Under the pieces are notes generated by a model. It saw only the letters and a list, made by a program, of their open reading frames with translations, searched no databases and was not told the origin of the DNA. 64,000 bases of DNA, taken from assembly GCA_950106755.1 (NCBI GenBank), contig OX467082.1, forward strand, positions 26,598,001-26,662,000. Reading direction: 5' to 3'. Source of the DNA: Climacium dendroides. Lineage: Eukaryota > Streptophyta > Bryopsida > Hypnales > Climaciaceae. A program made the position numbers and the translations under genes. Positions 49,923 through 62,216 of the stretch are shown piece after piece (position 1 is the first letter of the stretch; every line of letters begins with the position of its first letter).

Positions 49923-52472
49923 CTATTTATAAAGTAGACGTCCTTCAAGATCGCATGCACCTTCATCGCAGTGGAGTTCTCCCCATCTCGCATCCACCCG
50001 CTGGCACGGAAACTGTGGTTTCCCCAAACTGATACAGAGTGTACAGTCCAGATCAAAAACAGCACGAAAATGACTGTCAAGGATGGCAAGTTTCTGCATA
50101 ATAAAGTAACCAATGGAACCAAAAGAAACACAATCAACAAAACTTTCTAGATACAATTTTGGAGAACAAAACACTCAAAATGAAGAAACTGAGACGATAA
50201 AAAAACAGCTGCCTTGCAATATTTTCAGTGGAGCCTCAAGGGACCATGCATACAATTATTCAGGTTAATGGGAAAAATACTCACCTCCTGTTCACAACAT
50301 TGTGTACTTGGCACATCCATTGTGCTAACTCAACTCCCGAACCCGATTTAACCGGGTAAGCTCTGATATCCAACCAAATCAAAAGTATGGTAAATTGTCA
50401 AGAAAAGTCGCAAGTGGTTAATAGAGGCTTGGCGCATCTTATCCGAAAGAAATTCTCACGAAGTCATGGAGTAAGGATAGGAAATCACACAAAACGGTTG
50501 GTTGACAGAAAGAAGTGCATGCAACACAAGTTCACATACTTTAATACTTCCTTAAAATGCTCAGCACACGTCTTGCAAGGGTACAGCCTCGTCATTATTG
50601 ACATCTGAAAATTAAAACCCACATGATTCAGCAATGAAGTGAATTCAAAACTCGTGAATGCTTCAGAAAAACATGAAAAAGAGAACAAATCAGTAAATCC
50701 TACGGATATGCAATAGAAAAGTAGACATGCATTCGATTAGAAAGAGGGTAGAAAATACACCAGCTCTTTAATATCGCGCTCCTGCTGCCTAGTGGGCCGA
50801 TCAGGATACTGTTCATCCAAATAAGTAGTTGTTAGAACAGACTGCATACAATCATATTTATCAGCTGGTGTACCACTTTCAAATCTAATTGCAGATATAC
50901 GTGAATAGTTGCACATAGAAAAGTTAAGAGGAAACTCGGATAAAAAAATTTCCAAATTCTGACTGATCGAATTTATACGAAACAAAAGTACTATCATGAT
51001 ATGAAGAGAATATGATGTACCTGAGCTGCCAATGTATGCAGAAATGTCCATGTTGCTCGACCTAGGTCTTCTTTTGATACGGCTCCACCGGAGTTTACCT
51101 GTCAACCATCCAATACCATTGAAAACACTTTAAACAACCTATATGTGCACCCGAGACCACTACTCCTTAAGTTACCGATTTAAGCCTTCACTCCGTTGAT
51201 AAGCCCATCAGAAGTAGGTCATTTCATGAGAATCAGGAGTCACTGCCACCTAAATGAGAATTAAATGCAGCACTGGAGTTCTGATATTCTTTCAACAGCA
51301 CGAAAAAATGAGGTTCAGAGACAAATCTGAATATACATTAACTTCCGTATTTAGAAACGTCAGAGGAAATGGGGTGAAGGTCACAAAATATCTGAAAAAT
51401 ACCTCTGGAACCCTAAATTCCTCCGGATATCTAAAATGTGTCTCCATCGGCTGCATCTCCTTTCTACCACTCTCTGCCCTTGCGGTGGTGGCGCCTTGAG
51501 GTGTCGACGTGCTGCACATAGGTTTGCTTAAATTAAGAGTCAGACAAATACCGAAAACAACATAAATGAAATTTCTCTCAGCCTCTCGTGACCGACTCAC
51601 CCAAGAGCTAAGAACATCAAACGTGGAAATTAATATTACTGACGCACTATGCCAATGCACGATTTGAAGCTGGTGTATCAGAGTCTCAATGGTTGAGGAA
51701 GACGATTAGAACGCATAATGCTATCACTTCTCACAACCCCGTAGAAAATCCGATTTACAAGACAAATCCTCAAGGTGAGATTCACGTGCACAAAGAAACT
51801 CTGAACGTCAAAGTGCAACATTGAAACTGTGACTGTTAATGATGTCTTGGCACACTTAGAATCAAAAGTTGAAAATTAGAGAAGACAACAAGCACAACAC
51901 AATTTTAAGATCTTACAGTCGGATTTTGCAAATTAGGTACCAATTCTTCTTGGAAAGATCTGATTTTAGTTGAAAAGTTTAAAATGTTATTAGAATTGAT
52001 TTTTAGCTTGACACAAAATAAATGTGGAAAACTTAAGATGGTGAAAACTTCTAGATCGTTGTAGGAAAAGGTTCAAAATTCACTTGCATGGTGAATAGAA
52101 CCTCTCCCTTACTGTATGGTGAATGGAGACTCTACATTACCTGGTGGTCATAACAGCGGCTCTCCCAGGCTCCCTTGGCTCTTCTTCCGCTTGCAATGCT
52201 TGGCGTTCCTTCCCTCCCAAAACATTTGGCAACTGAAATCTGAGGAAATTAGTGCCTTGCTGCAGCAATCCATCCCAGGCTCTCTGCCTATTTTTCACCC
52301 CGTTCTCCACCGCAGCGAGCATTCCTACGACGTGCTCGCGGGGCATGAATTTCTGAAACCCTGCATCTTTAGGGTTTGGAAACTCCCAGCGAATTCCACC
52401 CAATTGGAAGCCTTTGCGATGTTGATTCCCTCCGGCATCAGAAACTGAATCGAGCTCGGACTCGGGTGCCAT
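49923..52472 (-). CDS. ERV1: ERV1/ALR FAD-linked sulfhydryl oxidase, 7 exons
   Basis: Oxidises thiols to disulfides with O2 or cytochrome c; in known eukaryotes it acts in the mitochondrial intermembrane space. Minus-strand exons: 52472-52141, 51511-51403, 51098-51021, 50808-50761, 50604-50540, 50362-50285, 50028-49923; all GT-AG, in frame, 271 aa. Motifs: LGRATWTFLHTLAAQYP (about 159-175), PTRQQERDIKEL, the FAD-proximal redox pair YPCKTC (C199, C202), AEHFKEVL, LAQWMCQVHNVVNRSLGK, FPCQRVDARWGELHC and the C-terminal CDEGAC (C257-C262). That last CX4C shuttle pair at the C-terminus is the plant and protist arrangement; yeast and human carry their shuttle cysteines at the N-terminus. The N-terminal 140 residues are family-unlike and longer than in Arabidopsis ERV1. 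Start chosen at 52472, the only ATG at the head of the open frame. Confidence 0.92.
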
Positions 52473-53531
52473 TGCTCCTCCCACAGGAAAGAGTCGAAAT
52501 CACAGTTCACGCCGATTGCCTCACGATCCCAAACACCAAAACCGCCCAATTGAAAGAGTAATGCTCCTCGCTGGATGTCGAGTACTCCAATTCATGTGCA
52601 AAACATTCAACTCTGCGACAACAAACGCCTCTCCTCAATTCCAATTACACCGCAAAAACCACGGCATGGCACAAAGAAACATGGCACAAAAAAATTCAAA
52701 AGCAACTACCAAAACCTCAAAGACTGCGAAGCTCAATCACTGCGAAGCTAAATTTCCCCATGGTGATAAGTCAGAAGCAATCGTAAGCAAATTTCAGAAA
52801 TCCTCAACTAAAACCCTCACCAAACTCTTCGCAACAATGCTCGTCCCAGAAACGCACCGCCTTGTGTGTGCAGGGATTGCTAGAAAAAAACAAGCGTTTG
52901 GTTGATGAGCTGGAATTGCGGTTGTGGATTGGAAGCTCCGAAGTCAGTGTGCGAGATCATTACTAAGTCAGCAACTGTGTCTGGTTCTATTGGAATTGAA
53001 CCGATTGAGTTTCAGAAAAACCCTGCCTGCTCGTGTCCCTCAAGAGCACGACCGTGCCCTTCTTCGCCTCTCTCCTGTGACCGAGTCTGCAGCTCCAATA
53101 AATAATCTCAAAAAATAATTGGGGGCTAAATTTAGGCAAATAATAAGCGCGGTGATAAGTGTCAACCTACCAAGGCAACCACGGTCGTAAGAAACAGTCT
53201 CCGAACCCGCGCTCGAAGTAAACTCTGTGAGTTGAGCTGAACTGCTGAACCCCAAGAGTCCAAGACCTCGTCCCCAGCAGATCCGCATCTCAAGACATTT
53301 TCCGGAATCTCTGCTACTGTCTGAACTGACCTCGTCAAGTGGGAATCAGTGCTCGAATTCTCGTGTTTCAAGCCTCCGTTTCGAGTTTTTGGTTCGAATT
53401 TCAGCTTCGGAGTCTCGGAACAGAGGAAATAGGGTTCTGTGGCATTCCTAGCTCACGTCGTGAATTTTTTCCTTGATCGATGAAGTAGAAGGATTGATGG
53501 GACGAAGGAGGGGAGTGCTATTGTGATCACC
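52473..53531. promoter_or_regulatory. Divergent promoter region ERV1 / NERD1
   Basis: About 1.06 kb between divergent start codons, less AT-rich than the other spacers. A 129-codon plus-strand ORF at 52516-52905 overlaps it; it resembles nothing known and I do not call it a gene. No clear TATA box. Confidence 0.5.
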
Positions 53532-56500
53532 ATGAGGAAACGCGACTTGGGCATTCTGTTGCTTGCTGCTTTCGCCATCTTCTTTTCGCTCCAGGTAAGG
53601 GAGGTGGTGGAGATGAGTGTGAGGATATTTGTGGCCTTTGGAAACCTGCTTCTTCGGAAATTCGTAGAGTATGTTTAGGGTGATGTATAGTGTATATAGT
53701 AACGTTAGTGTATATCCTTGAAATCGCTAAGAGTATGTATGGGCTTGTTATAGAGGAGAGTGACTGGGGCTGAATGCGCATTCGGTGTCTTTCGCTACAT
53801 TGCATAGAGAATAGGGTTTTCCAATTGGAGCTGGAAACAAAGGTTGATCGTGTATATAATGTTCTTTCCTCACTCGCTCTTCACGAGGGTGGCGTTTGCG
53901 CAATTTTAAGAGTTTGAGATTCTGTTTGGAATGGTGGAAAGGAAAAATTTTGCGAGGTTAAAGTTTGTGGTTTTGTTATACCCAGGCTCCTGTGGTTACC
54001 AGAAAATCACTGTAGAACGCACAATGCACCAGTGGAAGGTGCCACTCATGGTTTTAGGGTTTAGTTAGATCACGCCAAGCATGCTACCAATCGGTCACAG
54101 GGGTACATGCTCTGGTTTTAATGAAGATGTTGATTAATCGGTTATTAGAGTGACCTACATATTCCGTGTCAGTAACCAGCTTGCTAATTGTCGTAATGTG
54201 GCAGATTTAGTCGTTCCACTGGTAATCCTTGCCCGTTACTTCCGTTTTCAAGAAAAGGATGCTGCTATTCTTATAGATTTACAGTTTTAACTCCTGAACT
54301 GCTTTCCTTTGTAATGTTGGAAGAAGCTTGTGTACTCCGTTGTCGTGGACTTCTGGTGAAATGGAGTGTTGTGTATGCTGAGCAGAATGAGGGGAGCCTT
54401 TCGTTCCGACAAGCGTGGGTGCATTACAAGGATAGTCCAATTATAAAGCACGAAGCCGAGCGCTTGCCGCTACCAGTGGTTGCCGACCTTAATGGAGATG
54501 GTCACATTGAGGTTGTTGTCGCCTTAGAAGACAAACTTCAGGTAAACTTATTATTTAAGTCTTGTGATTTCTTTATTGATTAGACGTTTGTTTGCTCCGT
54601 ACTGAGTTGTATTGAAACACTGGCCAGTGTGTTTTCAATCATAGTAAGTCACATTATCATCCATAAGAAGCGTCATCGGTTTTTTCTCCCTTTCCCTGAC
54701 TAATATGATGTCTGACTTTTCTTGTTATTCTAGGTCCATAATTCAGTATGGCCCTAAAGGTTAGCTGGGAACTGTGTCTGTTGCTAAACCATTGATATCC
54801 GTTGGGGCAGGTTATTGATCCACGGGTTTCGTTTGCGGAGTATGGATTTGCGGAAGCACGAGTGTTGGCGGAGGTTTCTCTCCTCCCTGACAGGGTGCGA
54901 GTGGGGTCTGGAAGAAGACCAGTTGCTCTTGCAGCTGGCGAGGTGAAACGAACTTACAGATCACAGGAATTGAAAAAGCAAGTGATTGTGGTCGTAACAG
55001 CTGGCTGGAACATCATTTGCTTTGACCACAATTTGAAGAAGCTTTGGGAAGATGATGTTCAGGTTCACACTTGTCTAAAATGAGTGCTCATTATTGCGAA
55101 TCACCTCATTGTCTGTGTCTCTTGGGTGTTTGCAATGTGGGTGACATTTTGCAGTTCGCCAATTGTCAAGATTGGTTCCAGATATACTCTGCATTAGTTG
55201 TGGTGCTTACTATTTCGTAATTTACGGGTGATTTATTTCACAGGATGACTTTCCACATGGTTCTCATCACAAAGAAGTAGCCATAACCATTAGCAACTAC
55301 ACCTTGAAGCATGGAGATACTGGACTGATCATTGTCGGGGGGAGTATGGAGGTTCAGCCTCAGGTACTTTATGAGTTTATGTTGTGATCTATGATGACCT
55401 TGTGCCTGAACTCCGACATGAGACAAAAACTAAGAGGCAGTGAGAATGTGTCGCATCTGTCGTTCCTTGTGATTTTTATTTCTTTTGATAGTCATTACTT
55501 GAATTCTGAGTTATGAGCTTGAACCTTCAGGTACACTTGGATCCGTTTGAAGAGGAGTTACTCGCAGAGAAAGCAGTTGAGAGTCACCGACATTCAGCTG
55601 GATCTAATGAGGTAACTTGCACTTAACCAATTAATAGAATTTGGCGAATTATTGATGTCTGCTACCTGCAAATTGATTGTCGAGGAGTGTCGTTAATGGT
55701 TATTTATTTTCTTTTGGGTCATGATACGATATAGGAGGAAGAGGATTTGACAAGGCACATGGGTGGTGGGAAGGAGCGTCATTTCTCATACTACGCTTAT
55801 GGTGGTATGACTGGTACCCGTCGTTGGGTCCATAAAAGTGAGGTAAGGATGGTGTTTCACTGATGTTATGATTGACTTTCATATCTTCTCTGGCTTCTAA
55901 TGACCCTCGCGAGTTACCAATACCATGACAGATTAGGATTTTAACCGGCATTGTAGGAAAATACCTATGAGATCATAGAATTATATTTGATCTTCAGTTC
56001 GTGTTTATCTGTGTAGGACTTTCGACGTGATACTAACACTGCCACACTACAACCTCAACACAATTATAGGTTGGATGCCAACTCACTCGCTACTCGTCAT
56101 GTTGGAGAGGTGTGATTCTTCACTCTATTTTACTAGACTCTTAGGTCGACATCTAACCGATTTTGAATGCTTTTAGCTAGACACAATAAGTTGGTTGTTC
56201 ATCTGTATTCTGATATATACACTGTTATTGTGGTACAAGTAGATAATGGGATGGTTGGTTTTTTGGCAGGTTCAATGCAGGGAATTTCGGGAGTCTGTCC
56301 TTGGCGTTATGCCACATCGTTGGGTAATGTCTCTCTTTGTGGCATCATTTTATCACATTTGGTTCTGCACCAGTATTTGATTTTTTCATGTGCAATAGGA
56401 TTCTGATCTGGCTGTGTTCTTCTCACAAACCAGGCTCAAAGAGAGGATACAAGGTTTGAGTTGGCACATTTCAGGAAACATCGCCGAAAATTGGTTAAGA

Positions 56501-59100
56501 AAGTTCAGGGTAAAGACAATAATATGGTGTCTGAAAAACCTCCGACTAAAAATGTTCCAGGCAAAGATTCTCTTGGTAATCCTATTGCCAACATTGTTGG
56601 CAAGGCTGCTGATCTTGCAGTTGGTGCTAAATCTAGAAAGGTAACGATCGAATCCTTGTTCCTGAGAGAATTGAATTCTTGGTCCGTAAGAGAGGTCAAT
56701 TTCTTTGATGACATTGCAACAGTCTGTGTTCACGAGCGAGCTGGTGCGTTGTGATACTCAATTTATCAGGTAGTTAGTAATTGATTTTGCTGTCAGGATC
56801 TGTTCTTGCGCTTTTCGTCATAGCTCTAAAATTTATCTTGACGGTTGTGGTAGGGTCCATGTTCACTAATATAATGATTTTTTTACAGCAACAATTTATG
56901 TATGTTCCAATGATTACAAATCACACCTCACATTGGTGGGTTCCCAATGTGGTTGTGGCACATCTCAAAGAAGGAATCGAGGCCGTACACTTGGCCACCG
57001 GCCGCACTGTCTGCAAGGTAATTAGTTTGCTCAATTGGTCAAAATAAGGTGTTCATTAACTGCAGGATTGTGTAGAAGTTTACCAGGATGGAGCTTTTGA
57101 TGTGTTTGCTCGGTACCATGTCCATAACTTAGTGGTTAATAGGGGATGTGACTTGGCTAGAATTCATTATGTTCGTGGTTCAAGTCTAAGTACGAGCTAT
57201 ATCTTATCTTTATTTTATCAATGTTCATATGGAGAGGGCTATTGAGAACTTTTAATAGTATATCCCATTTCTTCGGATTTGTTGTATATATTTTAGTCTT
57301 TGGATTTCTGGATATTTCTTTCTAATATGCATCACACGTTATTGGTAAATGTTGCAGCTGTTTTTACCCGAAGGAGGCCTACATGCAGATATCAACGGTG
57401 ATGGGGTTCTAGATCATGTCCAGGTAATTAGTACGTTTTTGCAGATCGTGATTCTTGTTAACAATGCAATTTATGGGCTATTACAGTTGGTCATTTTCTT
57501 TGAGAGGATAAAGTTGTACCTCACATATACTCGGTGTTGATCACAAGGCGTGTCAATGTCCAGTATTCAGGTTTTGCAGTGTCTCTGAGTGTTTGATGTG
57601 TGTTATAGGGTGGCATTCTGTAGCTACAAAGAGAGGCATCAAATTCATATCCATTTCATTCCCTACTCACCATTCACTCACTGCTGGTGATTTGCATCGA
57701 CTGCTTTTTCGAATCTCCCAAAAAGTAACGTCAAGGATTTGGGCCTCTCAGTCAATTTGCTTTGCTTTGCTTTGCTTTGCAGGCTGTTGGAGGTCATGGA
57801 ACAGCACGAATAGTGCCAACTGGAATGACGGAAGCTCTAAAACCGTGCTGGGCGATTGCTACTTCAGGTATACCCGTGAGGGAGCAACTATTTAACGGCA
57901 CTGTTTGCCGTCACTCTCCCTTTCAAAGATATCCGCAGACTTTAGGAGGGTTTGGCCGCCAGCAAGATTCAGGAGATTTTGTAGAAGTACTCGCACCAAT
58001 CATTTTGCCACATCCAGATGGCCAACGCCATCGCAAAGGGAGCCATGGTGATATCATCTTCCTCAATAGTCGTGGAGAGGTACTGTGCTGTTCTGTACTG
58101 GTCTAGACCATTTCTTCTTTCTGCTCTGTCTAGTTCGGAAGGTAACTACATCTAAATGTGATACCCCAAAATCTTGCAAAATGAGTCCATATTGATTTTA
58201 AGAATGTACACTGTCTTAACATTAGAACTTATGCCCGTTTTAGATCATTTGCCACTAAACTTTGAACGCGTACACCTTTTGCACATGGTATCCAAATAAT
58301 GCATTCTTTAATGCGTTGGAACCTCTTTGATTTACCAACAAGAGTATCTAAAATTTTAACAACTCTAACTGTAGAGACTGTGCTCAGCACTTCAAGTGTC
58401 GCAATTTGGTGTGGTTACCTTAAGTCCTTGTAGTATATGTCCTTGGTAGGGACACGCTTTGGCATGCGATATGGTTCACTAGTTAGATCCATCAGGTGTG
58501 AAATCTAGTAACTTTCGTATGTTGTTTGGTACCGTTGTCCTTTTCCCCTTTATTAACACTATTTCCCTATGCTTACTGGTTTCTCTCGTTTCAATATTTT
58601 GGCTGCAGGTTACCTCTTTTTCTATATTAGGCCCCAAACGCAAGCAAGAGGCTGAACACCGCTGGCAGCTTGTGACTGGTGCCTTCTGGACCACGATACC
58701 TGAATTGAAAGGTATAGGAGCACGCAGAGTTGTGCCCAGCTTGACAGCATTGGCTCTGAGAACGAATGGAGAACCAGAAGCTATTCTTGCAGTTGGTGAG
58801 ATGGATGCTGTGGTCCTTTCCCCCAAAGGCAGCCAAGTCACTCAGTTCCAACTTCCAGCACCTGCGTCAGCTCCTGTTACTGTTGCTGATTTCTCTGGTG
58901 ACAAGTTAAATGACCTCATTCTTGAAACTGAAGATGGTATATATGGATTTGTACAAACTCGCCAACCAGGAGCTATCCTTTTCAGTACGTTGGTGGGTGT
59001 ACTCATATTGGTAATGGGTGTAATTTTTGTTACGCAGCACCTCGGTACTGGGAAAGGAAAGTCGAGACTGGTGGAAAGACGAAATTCTGGTGGCATTTAG
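53532..59100 (+). CDS. NERD1: NERD1-like FG-GAP membrane protein, 13 exons
   Basis: Plant-specific protein; Arabidopsis NERD1 is mainly in the Golgi and supports root and pollen growth together with exocytosis. Exons: 53532-53594, 54386-54541, 54811-55062, 55244-55363, 55531-55611, 55735-55842, 56017-56109, 56270-56323, 56434-56640, 56889-57017, 57358-57423, 57783-58079, 58609-59100; every internal exon is a multiple of three, so all introns are phase 0; 705 aa. Residues 1-21 (MRKRDLGILLLAAFAIFFSL) form a signal peptide or anchor. Calcium-loop-like FG-GAP motifs: ADLNGDGH (about 55), ADINGDGVLD (431-440), ADFSGDKLND (about 634). Conserved pieces: FDHNLKKLWE, ISNYTLKHGDTGL, CREFRESVL, WWVPNVVVAH, KGSHGD, YGFVQTRQPGA. 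A transmembrane helix lies at about 663-685, followed by a short basic tail: lumenal body, cytosolic tail. Confidence 0.93.
57757..57782 (+). repeat. (TTTGC)n microsatellite forming a splice acceptor
   Basis: About five TTTGC units end in ...TTTGCAG, which is the acceptor of NERD1 exon 12 (57783). The repeat is thus the polypyrimidine tract itself. Confidence 0.9.
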
Positions 59101-60155
59101 AGGTTTTCAGTCTGCGTACAAGTCGATGTAAAGTGAAAATCCCCTTCTCAATTGCAGGAGTATCGAGTTGTTGTGACCGATTCTGAATTTATTAGGGTTC
59201 TGAATTTTATTAGTGAGCACGTTTCTTTTCATAATACCATAATGCCAAGTCCGGTTTTGAAGGCAGATTTGTCACCACTGGATAGTCCAGAAGGTGTTAT
59301 AACAAATAACAACGCAGACCCTCTTTGTGAAAAGTACAAATACGGATGGTTGTGATGAACCGTTAGACTTAGCATTATGTCCCATAATGCTCTCGAGCCT
59401 CTTAGCTCCTGAGCATTATCTAGTCCGTAGTCTTATGAAGCTGGAGATTGCTTTAGAGTTGTTGTGCAATGCTTTTCCCAGTTTTTGCTCCATTGATGTG
59501 GATTCAACTTTCTTTTTTTTTTTTTGAGGGTTTACAATTGTATTGTATTTTTTTTTATTCTGTAGTTTTTACCAGATGAGATCACATGTTCTTATGAATG
59601 TGAAAATTTTCAAATGATTTGTGTCAAAAATGTAATTGCAACAGTGTTTCAACAATCTAATTTCAAAAGCAAATAAAGATCACAAAACAATTCCAACTTG
59701 TGTTTCTTCCATGGCTTCACTGAGGAATTTTAAATAGTGCCAAAAAATTTCAAGCAATAATTTTGCTTCACATCCTAAACACTCTTTAGTGTGACCTCCC
59801 AGAAATTACTTTGGTTAATTTGATCTTTATAATACAAAATAAATAAGATTTTGATATTTTTCATATTAAAAAAGGGATTTCTATGTGAATAGATTTTTTT
59901 CAAATTTATTGGTGGAGTGATATTAAAAAGTAGAAATGTACAATAAAAAGTAAGATAGAAACAATCTATTACAATACAAAATTTTGAAAATAAATCATCT
60001 ATCATTGGAAAGTTTTTTTGACATACAAGTGATTGTAAGAAACACTCGTATTGATTTTGTTGTGTTTTTACCATATAAATGGGTTTTCTCTAGAGTACTT
60101 TAAAGTTAAAAAAACTATTTTAAAAAATTCCAAAAATATGACCAATGTATACACC

Positions 60156-60681
60156 TTAAACCCCCAAAGGATCAAAATCCCTTCAAGGAATAAATTAGAA
60201 ATTGTTTTGAGTTGTGCTATTGGGATTTTTGTCCCAATTTTTGATAATTCGTTTAAGGGATAGTTTTGTAATGACTACAACAAAAAGGAAAAAAAATCAC
60301 TTTGATTGGTTTTATGGTTCAAAAATTATCATGTTGTAGACAATTTACACATCATGGGGCAAGGTGGGCAAAGTAGACGATGTTGAATTTAGAAGGGCAA
60401 GCAAGAGAAGCAAAAAATTGCTTGCAATGAAGGCAAAGGGAGTTGGAAACATAAAAAGGGGTAGTTGGCAACTATGGCAATTTTATGTATAAGAAGGGGT
60501 CAAATTCAAGTCAAATTGATCATAATCTTAATGATTATATATAAATATAAAGATAAGTTCGGCAATTAGAGTACATAAGCCACATTTTCACCCATACAAT
60601 TTTGTGCCCCAAAAAGTTGGACTTAAAAAAAAAAAAGTATATTTATATTTTCATGTTCAAGATCTTACGGTCACATTTTTG

Positions 60682-60713
<32 letters not shown>

Positions 60714-60784
60714 CATTCAATGTAGCAATAACAACAATTATGAGTGTTTTTTGAGAAAAAATGCCTTGGTCCTTTAAGGGTTAA
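60156..60784. mobile_element. piggyBac-like element F (about 629 bp)
   Basis: Left end TTAA-ACCCCCAAAGGATCAA, right end the complement of TTAA-CCCTTAAAGGACCAA. Contains the A28 run at 60682-60709. No coding capacity. Confidence 0.6.
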
Positions 60785-61705
60785 GAAAATCGTATCCCAA
60801 GAAGATAGAATAGAGAATAATTCTATAAGTAGGAGAACTAAAATTGTACCAAATCTTTAGAAAATAGATACTTTTACATTTTAGTTTGTTAGAAATAGGA
60901 AGAATTTTTAAAATTATAATTAAAATTGGCCATTTATAACTATTCTTTAGAGATGGTCATTCACCGAAATACCAAAGACATATCTAGAAAGAAACTCAAT
61001 TTGTTGACTTCCATAAAACATACAATCAACCATTTTTAAAATTCCTTCATGCAATAGTTGCTAATCTACTAGAAGATCATCCCTTCCAAATTTCAGTTCT
61101 AAATTTGTTTGGGGAGGTAGAAATAGTACTAAAATTCTCCAATTGGCATATGTGACACTCAATGCGGACTATTTTTAGATAGTAGAATATTTTTGAAAAA
61201 TGATATTAAAAAACACTAACAAACAAAGGTATATAATAATCATGAGTACCTATGAATCTTGAGACATTTGGGGCCATAATGCAAAGGTTATGGCCAAAAA
61301 AACAAATCAATAGGCAACATGTGACAAAATAGTACAAGTGTTTTTTGTAATTGACCATATAGAGCTTGTTATTGCAATTTTGGATTCTTTGGAGTTGTTT
61401 TAAGTTTTCAAATTTAGTTTTATTTTGTATTTTATTTTGAAATGCCCAAGGCACCATATTTTGGTGTTGACTAAACTTCAAAGTTAAATAAAATCTTACC
61501 AAGAATATGTATTTTGATTATGAATATGCATATTTATGTCCTTTAGCCTCATATATTTTTCATGGCCTCAATTTTAGATTTGAAGTGTAAAAAGTAGAAG
61601 ATTTTAACATTTGTGTATGCACTTATAGGCTAAAATTGACCTCTATACCTTTACATTAATTAGTTCTTGGTGAATAGTTATGTAATGAACATGAAGAGAA
61701 ATATT

Positions 61706-61952
61706 TTAACCCTTCAAGGATAGAAGATTTATAATTTTGAAATAACTATAATTTTGATTGATCATATTGTGGAAAGTGTTATGTGAATCTTTGAATCATT
61801 AGATTGAGTGAAGAACATTGTATGAGTTGCATAAGTTGGCCCCAAAAAATATTTATGTAAACAAATTATCTCCTTACCCATATAAATCATCCAAAATTAC
61901 TAACAAAACATCATGCCCAAATTAGGGCTTATAGTTTCTTTTATTAGGTTAA
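61706..61952. mobile_element. piggyBac-like MITE C (about 247 bp), inverted
   Basis: Left end TTAA-CCCTTCAAGGATAG; the right end (TTAA-CCTAATAAAAG on the complement) is more worn. The interior, read on the minus strand, matches MITEs A and B (gattgagtgaagaacattgt corresponds to acaatgttcttcactcaatc). It lies about 260 bp upstream of the PLATZ ORF. Confidence 0.65.
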
Positions 61953-62216
61953 AAACAAAAGAGGCTTTGATTTTTTTAAACTTTTAAATGAAGAAATATC
62001 TATGAGTGATAATAAAGAATGAATATTTTTTTATATTTTTTATTTATTTTTAAATATAATTACAAGTGATATTTCATTTTACTTTTTCGTTATTATTAAA
62101 TGTGATATTTTTATATTTTTATCTTTGTATCTAAGAGAACATTTAAATGTTTTGGCAATGTATATTTGCCAGTGTTAATAGAAACTCGTGAATTGCAAAC
62201 TAGTAAGTTAGCAAAT

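Larger units (their letters stand above)
59101..62165. other. AT-rich intergenic DNA with two TTAA elements
   Basis: 3' flank of NERD1, then AT-rich DNA. No gene recognised. It contains elements F (60156-60784) and C (61706-61952) and a pure A run of 28 (60682-60709). Confidence 0.55.

Noticed and set aside
52516..52905. 129-codon plus-strand ORF between ERV1 and NERD1
   Set aside because: Low-complexity Lys/Thr/Ser content without a recognisable domain; sits in a divergent promoter region.
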